A stretch of 64,000 nucleotides of DNA from CAVVZJ01 sp963752755. Its GTDB lineage: Bacteria > Planctomycetota > Planctomycetia > Isosphaerales > Isosphaeraceae. The stretch lies in contig CAVVZJ010000001.1 of NCBI GenBank assembly GCA_963752755.1, positions 1,922,001 to 1,986,000 on the forward strand, in the 5' to 3' direction. Made by a program: the position numbers and the translations under genes. Under the pieces are notes generated by a model. The model saw only the letters and a program-made list of their open reading frames with translations, ran no database searches and was not told where the DNA came from. Each line of letters starts with the position of its first letter. The first letter of the stretch is position 1. Positions 58,585 through 64,000 of the stretch are shown piece by piece.

Positions 58585-59913
58585 ATGCAACCGACCAGTC
58601 GCCGCGACCTGCTCCGCGTCGGCGTCCTGAGCGCCCTCGGCCTCGGGCTCGACGACCTCTTCCGCCTCCGCGCCCGGGCCGACGAGCACTCCGCCGACGG
58701 CTACGGACGCCGTCTCATCCCGCGAGCTTCGAACTGCATCCTCATCTGGCTTGCCGGTGGTCCGTCGCACCTCGACACCTTCGACCCCAAGCCCGACGCC
58801 CCCGCCGACGTCCGCGGCGAGTTCAAGCCGATCCCCACGAAGGTCCCCGGCCTCTCCATCAGCGAGGTCTTCCCGACCCTCGCCCGGTCGATGGATCAAG
58901 CCGTTTTGGTCCGGAGCCTCACCTCCCCCGAGGCCGAGCACGACCGCGCTACCCACCACCTCCTGACCGGTTACCGGCCCAGCCCGGCGCTCGTCTATCC
59001 GAGCCACGGCAGCGTCGTCGCCAAGTTCCACGAACTGGAGGGCACCGACCGGGGAACCCTGCCGCCCTACGTCGCCATCCCCGACACCCCGATCTTCGGT
59101 TCGAGCGGCTATCTCACGCCGGCCTATGACCCCTTCGCCGTCGGAGGCGACCCGAACGCCAACGGCTTCCGTGTCCGCAACCTCACGCCGCCTGATCGCC
59201 TGACCCTCGGCCGCCTCCGCCGCCGCCGCGCGATGGTCGATCGGCTCGACGCCTTCGCCCAGGACCTGTCCGATACCCCTTTGACCGCCGCACGCGACCA
59301 GTTCGCTGACCGAGCCTACGACCTCCTGACCTCCAGTGCCGCCCTCGAAGCCTTCCGGATCGAGCAGGAGTCCGACTCCACCCGCGAGCGTTTCGGCCGG
59401 ACGCCTCTCGGCCAGAGCTGCCTGCTGGCCCGCCGACTGATCGAGCGCGGAGTCGCTTTCGTCACCGTTAATGACCGCGGCACCGGCCCGCTCGGCTGGG
59501 ATACTCACGTCCAGAACTTCCCGACGATCCGCGATACCCTCGCCCCGCCGATCGACCGTGGCGTCTCCGCCCTCCTGGCCGACCTCGCCGCCCGCGGCCT
59601 GCTCGAGTCGACGCTCGTCGTGATGATGGGCGAGTTCGGCCGGACCCCCAAGATCAACGGCAACGCTGGCCGTGACCACCACGGCCGCGCCAACAGCGTC
59701 CTCCTCGCCGGCGCTGGCCTTCCCGGGGGCGTCGTGATCGGCCGGACCGACGATCGCGGCGACGCCCCCGCCGACCGGCCCGTCACCCCATCCGACCTCG
59801 CCGCCACCTTCTTCACCCTGCTCGGCATCGACCCCGCCAGCCGCTACCTCACTCCCGACAACCAACCGATCCGCCTCGTGGACGGCGGCGCCCCGATCGC
59901 CGAAATCCTCTGA
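58585..59913 (+). CDS. Tat-exported DUF1501 protein
   Basis: 442-residue protein of the DUF1501 family, which has an alkaline phosphatase/sulfatase-like fold. The N-terminus SRRDLLRVGVLSALGLGLDD is a twin-arginine signal. ILIWLAGGPSHLDTFDPKPD, AVLVRSLTSPEAEHDRATHH, GWDTHVQNFP, MMGEFGRTPKINGNAGRDHH and NSVLLAGAGLPGGVVIGRTD are hallmark segments. The frame is intact. It is 78 bp downstream of the DUF1549/DUF1553 gene, and such pairs are common in planctomycetes, where they may act together on complex polysaccharides. Its substrate is not known. Confidence 0.95.
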   Translation: MQPTSRRDLLRVGVLSALGLGLDDLFRLRARADEHSADGYGRRLIPRASNCILIWLAGGPSHLDTFDPKPDAPADVRGEFKPIPTKVPGLSISEVFPTLARSMDQAVLVRSLTSPEAEHDRATHHLLTGYRPSPALVYPSHGSVVAKFHELEGTDRGTLPPYVAIPDTPIFGSSGYLTPAYDPFAVGGDPNANGFRVRNLTPPDRLTLGRLRRRRAMVDRLDAFAQDLSDTPLTAARDQFADRAYDLLTSSAALEAFRIEQESDSTRERFGRTPLGQSCLLARRLIERGVAFVTVNDRGTGPLGWDTHVQNFPTIRDTLAPPIDRGVSALLADLAARGLLESTLVVMMGEFGRTPKINGNAGRDHHGRANSVLLAGAGLPGGVVIGRTDDRGDAPADRPVTPSDLAATFFTLLGIDPASRYLTPDNQPIRLVDGGAPIAEIL

Positions 59914-60004
59914 TCCCGCAGCGCATGGGCAGCACGCCACCTGACTCAATTGATGGCGTCTTGCCTGCACCCTCGATCTTTAGGGGCCCTCCAAGAACCA
60001 CATC

Positions 60005-60036
60005 GTGTGGGACAGCCGGTGGCGGCTCTCCCACAC
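60005..60036. terminator. Hairpin between convergent genes
   Basis: Arms GTGTGGGACAGCCG and CGGCTCTCCCACAC pair with one mismatch around the loop GTGG, 91 bp after the DUF1501 stop and ahead of the convergent DUF4112 gene. It could terminate both transcripts, though no T-tract follows. Its left arm shares 13 nt with the palindrome start at 4054-4066. Confidence 0.5.
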
Positions 60037-60072
60037 GGGATCGAAACTCCGAAGTCGTTCTTGGACGCCTTT

Positions 60073-60606
60073 TCAGATCAAGGGATGCCCGAGCAACGAC
60101 TTCAACGCCCAGAGGAACAACACCACCAGGCCCGCCACGAACACGCCCAGAACCACGAGGAAGCCGATCCCCAGACCGATCAATCGGTGCCAGGAAGGCC
60201 CGGCGGGCATCCGTTCGCCCTTCTCCTCGTGCTCCTGGGCTTGCTTCAAGAGCTGGATATTCCTCGTGTTTGCCTTGAAAAAGATATCAAAGATATCACC
60301 CACGAGCGGGATTGATCCGACGCCCATGTCGAGCAGGACATTGACGATCATCCGGATCGCGATCGACTTCGGCACGTTGTAGCGCGTCAGTCCGACGATG
60401 ACCAGCCCCGCCTGCAAGAGTCCCATCAAGGCATCGCCACCAAAGGGCAGCAAACCGATGAGGGCATCAAGGCCGACGTGGATGTTCGTACCAGGAATCT
60501 TGAAGGCGCGGTCCATCAGCCAGGCGAACCGCTCCAGGCCGTCGGCCGAGGCCCGCGACTCGGGGCGGGTCTGGCCACGTTCGATCAAGGTGGTCGGAGA
60601 GGCCAT
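60073..60606 (-). CDS. DUF4112 membrane protein
   Basis: Inner-membrane protein of 177 residues. Family segments are AWLMDRAFKIPGTNIHVGLD, ALIGLLPFGGDALMGLLQAG, IAIRMIVNVLLDMGVGSIPL and VGDIFDIFFKANTRNIQLLK. A final helix is LIGLGIGFLVVLGVFVAGLV. The ATG at 60604-60606 removes 27 residues of unrelated upstream sequence. Function is unknown in the family. It is convergent with the DUF1501 gene across a hairpin. Confidence 0.9.
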   Translation of the reverse strand: MASPTTLIERGQTRPESRASADGLERFAWLMDRAFKIPGTNIHVGLDALIGLLPFGGDALMGLLQAGLVIVGLTRYNVPKSIAIRMIVNVLLDMGVGSIPLVGDIFDIFFKANTRNIQLLKQAQEHEEKGERMPAGPSWHRLIGLGIGFLVVLGVFVAGLVVLFLWALKSLLGHPLI

Positions 60607-60735
60607 GAGAATCGACTCCGGCGCGGCCCGGTGCTTCAAGACGAAGGGGCCGATCGCACTCGAAGCATGAGGCGACCGGCCCCGCAACCGGGCCGCGGTT
60701 CCCTTCGGGAACTGGGTCCGAGGATCTTGACTGGC

Positions 60736-61008
60736 TTAGCTGCTCGCCCGCGTCCGGGTCGAGAAGAGGCCGATGGCCAGGAGCACGATCGCCCCGACAA
60801 TCGAAGCGATCCAGCCGCCCGGCTCATACACGCTGTCGCCGAAGCCGAGCAGGTAGGCCACCCCACCGCCCAGGAACGAACCGAGAATACCGAGCAACAT
60901 CGTCCCGAAGAGGCCCATCGGGTCCCGACCCGGATGCAGCAGCCGCGCGATGGCGCCCGCGACCAGACCGAAAACCGCCCAGCTAATCAACATGCCGATC
61001 GTACCCAT
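60736..61008 (-). CDS. GlsB/YeaQ/YmgE-family stress-response membrane protein
   Basis: Small integral membrane protein of 90 residues with three hydrophobic segments: MGTIGMLISWAVFGLVAGAI, GLFGTMLLGILGSFLGGGVA and GWIASIVGAIVLLAIGLFST. The GLVAGAIARLLHPGRDPMG start and G-rich helices are typical of GlsB/YeaQ proteins, induced by stress in other bacteria. The ATG at 61006-61008 has GGGAGAA about 8 nt upstream. A longer frame from 61032 lacks such a site. It is in tandem with the DUF4112 gene. Confidence 0.93.
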   Translation of the reverse strand: MGTIGMLISWAVFGLVAGAIARLLHPGRDPMGLFGTMLLGILGSFLGGGVAYLLGFGDSVYEPGGWIASIVGAIVLLAIGLFSTRTRASS

Positions 61009-61410
61009 CGTTATGTTCTCCCTTTTGATCAAGGTCGAGATTCATCCTGCGCCCGCATCGTGGCCGGTCGTTCCGGCTTTCGACCTGCGGGACACTCTCG
61101 CTGTCGGGAGTCCTATCCGCAGACGACGTGCCAAGCCCTGTGATCGCACGCGAACTTCTCCGACCCGTCGCTCGCCATACTCCCGATCGCAAGTCCAGGC
61201 ATGGTCAGGAGGTCCCGTCCTTTGTAGGCTGGAGAGAACGCCACAGCGAAATTCCGTCACGATTTACGCCTTGCCACTTTCCCCGGGGCCACTTCCTGAC
61301 GCCGAGAACCGCGTTGCTCGGTCCTTGGGATGACCTCAGAGACTGCATCCCCCTCGCCTTGTCGCGGGTATTGAACTTCCCAGCATTCCCGGTTTTTCCC
61401 GAGATTTCCG
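61009..61410. other. Divergent intergenic region
   Basis: About 400 bp between the GlsB-type gene and the dehydratase gene. It must hold the promoters of both units if they are divergently transcribed. No convincing promoter, hairpin or gene was recognised. Short frames here lack family similarity. Confidence 0.45.
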
Positions 61411-63426
61411 ATGATGCCAGACCCGGACTCCCGCGCAGGCCGATTCCTGCCGTCGTTGCTCGAAGCGTCCGACCCGGCCGATTATCAGGTGGCGACCCGC
61501 GCCGAGGGACCGACTGGATCCTTGCCCTTGAGCGAGTCCATGCTGCGGGAATGGCCATCGGGCGACCTGTTCGGTCTCACCCAGAACGCCGGGATGGGCT
61601 GGGAGGCGTCGGGCGTCGCACACGACAACTTCCTGATCCTGAGTACCCAGGGGGGGATGCGGGGCCCTTCGGGTGAACCGATCGCGCTGGGGTATCACAC
61701 GGGACACTGGGAAGTCGGCCTGCTCGTCCGCTCGGCGGCTGAGGAACTGCGACGGCTCGGGGCCTTGCCATTCGCCGGGATGATCTCCGATCCCTGCGAT
61801 GGCCGGACCCAGGGCACGACCGGAATGATGGACAGCCTGCCTTATCGCAACGATGCCGCCATCGTCTTCCGTCGCCTGATCCGCTCGCTCCCGAGGCGCA
61901 AGGGAGTTCTTGGCGTCGCCACCTGCGACAAGGGGGCCCCGGCGATGCTGATGGCGCTGGCGGGCGTGAAGCACCTCCCGTCAGTCTTCGTGCCCGGCGG
62001 CGTGACCTTGCCGCCGAGTGAGGGAGAGGACGCGGGCAAGATCCAGACAATCGGAGTTCGTTACGTCCACGGCGAGTTGACCCTCCAGGAAGCCGCCGAT
62101 CTCGGCTGCCGCGCCTGCGCCACACCCGGCGGCGGCTGCCAGTTCCTCGGCACGGCGGCGACCTCACAGGTCATCGCCGAGGCACTCGGCCTGACCGTCC
62201 CCCATGCCGCACTTGCCCCGTCCGGTCAACCGATCTGGCACGACCTCGCGCGCCGATCCGCTCGCGCCCTGGCGAGCCTGGCCCGAGCGGGCCTCACCAC
62301 GGCCGATCTCCTCAACGACCCCGCGATCCGCAACGCGATGGCCGTCCACGCCGCCTTCGGTGGTTCGACGAACCTCCTCCTCCACATCCCCGCCATCGCC
62401 TTCGCGGCCGGTTTGCAGCGTCCGACCGTCGCCGACTGGCACGAGGTCAACACGAAGGTGCCCCGCCTCGTCAGCGTCTTGCCCAACGGCCCGGCGTATC
62501 ACCCCACGATCCGGGCCTTCCTCGCCGGGGGCGTTCCGGAGGTGATGCTCCACCTCCGGGACCTGGGCCTGATCGACACAACGGCCCTCACCGCGACCGG
62601 CCAGCCCTGGGAAGCCGTGCTCGACGCCTGGCAAGCCAGCGAGCGTCGCAAGCGACTCCGCGAGCGACTCCACCAGGAGGACGGCGTTGACCCCGATGAC
62701 GTGATCCTGCCGCCCGCCCGTGCCCGGGAGCGCGGCTTGACCAGCACCGTCACCTTCCCGACGGGCAACCTGGCCCCGGAAGGCTCGGTCATCAAGAGCA
62801 CGGCGATCGACCCGACCGTCGTCGATCCGGATGGCGTCTATCGCAAGATCGGACCGGCGCGGGTCTTCACCAGCGAGCGGGACGCCGTGGCCGCGATCAA
62901 GGGGCAAGGCGTCGCTCCAATCCAGCCAGGCGACGTGATGGTCCTGATCGGCCGGGGCCCGATGGGCGCGGGGATGGAAGAGATCTACCAGATCACGGCC
63001 GCCCTTCGCTACCTGCCGTTTGGCAAGCATGTGACCGTGCTCACCGATGCCCGCTTCTCCGGCGTCTCCACCGGTGCCTGCATCGGGCACATCGGCCCCG
63101 AGGCCCTGGCCGGCGGTCCGATCGGTCGGGTCCGCGACGGCGACAGGATTCGCGTCGTCGTCGATCGTGTCCGACTCGAAGGCTCGATCGACCTCATCGG
63201 CGCCGAGGGTGAGGAGTTCGGGGCGGAGCAGGGGGAACGTGTGCTCGCCAGCCGCGAACCTCACCCCCACCTCGCCCCGGATCCCGACCTGCCCGATGAC
63301 ACGCGGCTCTGGGCCGCCTTGCAAGCGGTCGGCGGCGGGACCTGGGGCGGCTGCGTCTATGACCCGGAGGCGATCATCGAGGCGCTGAGCCGATCGAGTC
63401 AAGTTGCGCCGGTGTCCGGCCGATGA
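61411..63426 (+). CDS. YjhG/YagF-type D-xylonate/sugar-acid dehydratase (IlvD/Edd superfamily)
   Basis: Fe-S-dependent dehydratase of 671 residues. Segments of the IlvD/Edd fold are FAGMISDPCDGRTQGTTGMM, VLGVATCDKGAPAMLMALAG, CRACATPGGGCQFLGTAATS, AMAVHAAFGGSTNLLLHIPA, VMVLIGRGPMGAGMEEIYQI and LTDARFSGVSTGACIGHIGP. Conserved Cys residues that could bind the cluster are seen in DPCDG, ATCDKG and GGGCQF. The length and pattern fit YjhG/YagF sugar-acid dehydratases better than branched-chain IlvD. The ATG at 61411 is one codon before a second in-frame ATG. The frame is intact. Confidence 0.9.
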   Translation: MMPDPDSRAGRFLPSLLEASDPADYQVATRAEGPTGSLPLSESMLREWPSGDLFGLTQNAGMGWEASGVAHDNFLILSTQGGMRGPSGEPIALGYHTGHWEVGLLVRSAAEELRRLGALPFAGMISDPCDGRTQGTTGMMDSLPYRNDAAIVFRRLIRSLPRRKGVLGVATCDKGAPAMLMALAGVKHLPSVFVPGGVTLPPSEGEDAGKIQTIGVRYVHGELTLQEAADLGCRACATPGGGCQFLGTAATSQVIAEALGLTVPHAALAPSGQPIWHDLARRSARALASLARAGLTTADLLNDPAIRNAMAVHAAFGGSTNLLLHIPAIAFAAGLQRPTVADWHEVNTKVPRLVSVLPNGPAYHPTIRAFLAGGVPEVMLHLRDLGLIDTTALTATGQPWEAVLDAWQASERRKRLRERLHQEDGVDPDDVILPPARARERGLTSTVTFPTGNLAPEGSVIKSTAIDPTVVDPDGVYRKIGPARVFTSERDAVAAIKGQGVAPIQPGDVMVLIGRGPMGAGMEEIYQITAALRYLPFGKHVTVLTDARFSGVSTGACIGHIGPEALAGGPIGRVRDGDRIRVVVDRVRLEGSIDLIGAEGEEFGAEQGERVLASREPHPHLAPDPDLPDDTRLWAALQAVGGGTWGGCVYDPEAIIEALSRSSQVAPVSGR

Positions 63427-63614
63427 ACCGGGTCATTGGCGCAATCCCTACGGACCGTTGCCTCGCCGTTTTCCAAGAAAGATCAACCCGCCGGACACGA
63501 CGCCCTTAATCTCTGGCTCCCTTTCCCTTACTGTTTCGGCACGCCTCTTGCCGAGGACGGAGCGCGGCTCCCTCCAAAGACTCCCTCGCCAACCCGGCCC
63601 AAGGACCCTGCCCC

Positions 63615-64000
63615 ATGGCGCGGATCTGCCTGATTAACCCCCGGTTCCAGACCTCCTTCTGGGGCTTCAACCACGCGCTGCCGATCTTCGGGAAAACGGC
63701 GAACATGCCCGTGATGGCCCTCCCAGTGCTGGCCGGGCTGACTTCGTCGAAGCATGAAATTGTCCTGATTGATGAGAACGTCGAGCCGATCGACTTCGAC
63801 GCACTGGCGAAGTTCGACATCGTCGGCCTGACCGGGATGACCGTCCAGCGCGACCGGATGTACGAGATCCTCGTCGAGTTGAAGTCTCGCGGCATCTTCA
63901 CCGCTGTTGGAGGACCCTGGATCACGGTGGCCGAGGGCTGGAGCAAGTATGACGGCCTGATCGACGTCACCTTCGTCGGCGAGGCCGAGGAAACCTGGCC
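63615..64000 (+). CDS. B12-binding-domain protein, probably radical SAM (3' end outside window)
   Basis: The visible 128 codons read MARICLINPRFQTSFWGFNH, then MALPVLAGLTSSKHEIVLID, FDIVGLTGMTVQRDRMYEIL and FTAVGGPWITVAEG. This is the N-terminal B12-binding-like Rossmann domain seen ahead of radical SAM domains in many tailoring enzymes. The radical SAM part, with its CxxxCxxC motif, would lie past base 64000 and is not seen. The ATG at 63615 follows directly after a short intergenic gap. Confidence 0.8.
   Translation, partial: MARICLINPRFQTSFWGFNHALPIFGKTANMPVMALPVLAGLTSSKHEIVLIDENVEPIDFDALAKFDIVGLTGMTVQRDRMYEILVELKSRGIFTAVGGPWITVAEGWSKYDGLIDVTFVGEAEETW

Noticed and set aside
1..64000. CRISPR arrays, tRNA, rRNA, integrases or transposases
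   Set aside because: No regularly spaced identical repeats, no tRNA T-loop with a matching acceptor stem, and no recombinase motifs were noticed by eye. A tRNAscan or Infernal run would be needed to exclude small RNAs.

Overview
The window is a GC-rich bacterial chromosome segment, most likely from a planctomycete of the Isosphaeraceae/Gemmatales type. This follows from families that mark planctomycetes: a prepilin-like DUF1559 protein, a DUF1549/DUF1553 lipoprotein followed by a Tat-dependent DUF1501 protein, DUF1080, a squalene-cyclase-fold secreted protein, YHS-like lipoproteins, and long low-complexity Pro/Ala linkers. No rRNA, tRNA, CRISPR array, integrase or transposase was recognised. 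Reads across 19 genes need about 37 small frame corrections, mostly one base in G/C runs, so the sequence probably carries indel errors. Broken genes are reported as single CDSs with the break positions given.

Layout. 1-3321 (minus): RluD-like pseudouridine synthase (cut by the window edge), a membrane-anchored TPR-like protein, and an alpha/beta-hydrolase lipoprotein. 3625-3916: first copy of a dispersed intergenic element. 4155-10258: cyanophycin locus, with a DUF1854 protein and a PH-like/zinc-ribbon ABC exporter on the minus strand, divergent from cyanophycin synthetase cphA. A large palindrome separates cphA from csrA; argS and rsfS follow. 14201-22087: two unknown genes, a large secreted protein, a YhaM-like HD protein, and a gene pair ending in a SpoA-domain (SctQ/FliM-FliN) protein. 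22185-30872: DUF1559, a metallo-beta-lactamase protein, three response-regulator genes, a YHS-like lipoprotein, a PhnP-like hydrolase, and a UDP-sugar pyrophosphorylase.

30912-40940: YcxB-like protein, mannose-1-phosphate guanylyltransferase, second copy of the dispersed element, ruvX, an NAD-dependent epimerase, a DUF4126-like protein, clpS, an RlmI-like methyltransferase, a DtxR-family regulator, thiO, and two uncharacterised genes. 41156-54338: a run of envelope genes, some translationally coupled: DUF1080, a squalene-cyclase-like protein, a one-TM protein, an FHA-TM-beta-propeller protein, an orphan family 5 solute-binding protein, a large secreted protein, and a lipoprotein. 54361-64000: GbsR/MarR regulator, DUF1549/DUF1553 plus DUF1501 pair, DUF4112, GlsB-type protein, a YjhG/YagF-type dehydratase, and the start of a B12-binding (probably radical SAM) protein.

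The most interesting observations are the two copies of a ~290-nt intergenic element, each starting with a perfect minus-strand extended -10 sequence, the envelope operon built around the FHA-propeller protein, the isolated SctQ-like pair, and the nested palindromes between genes.
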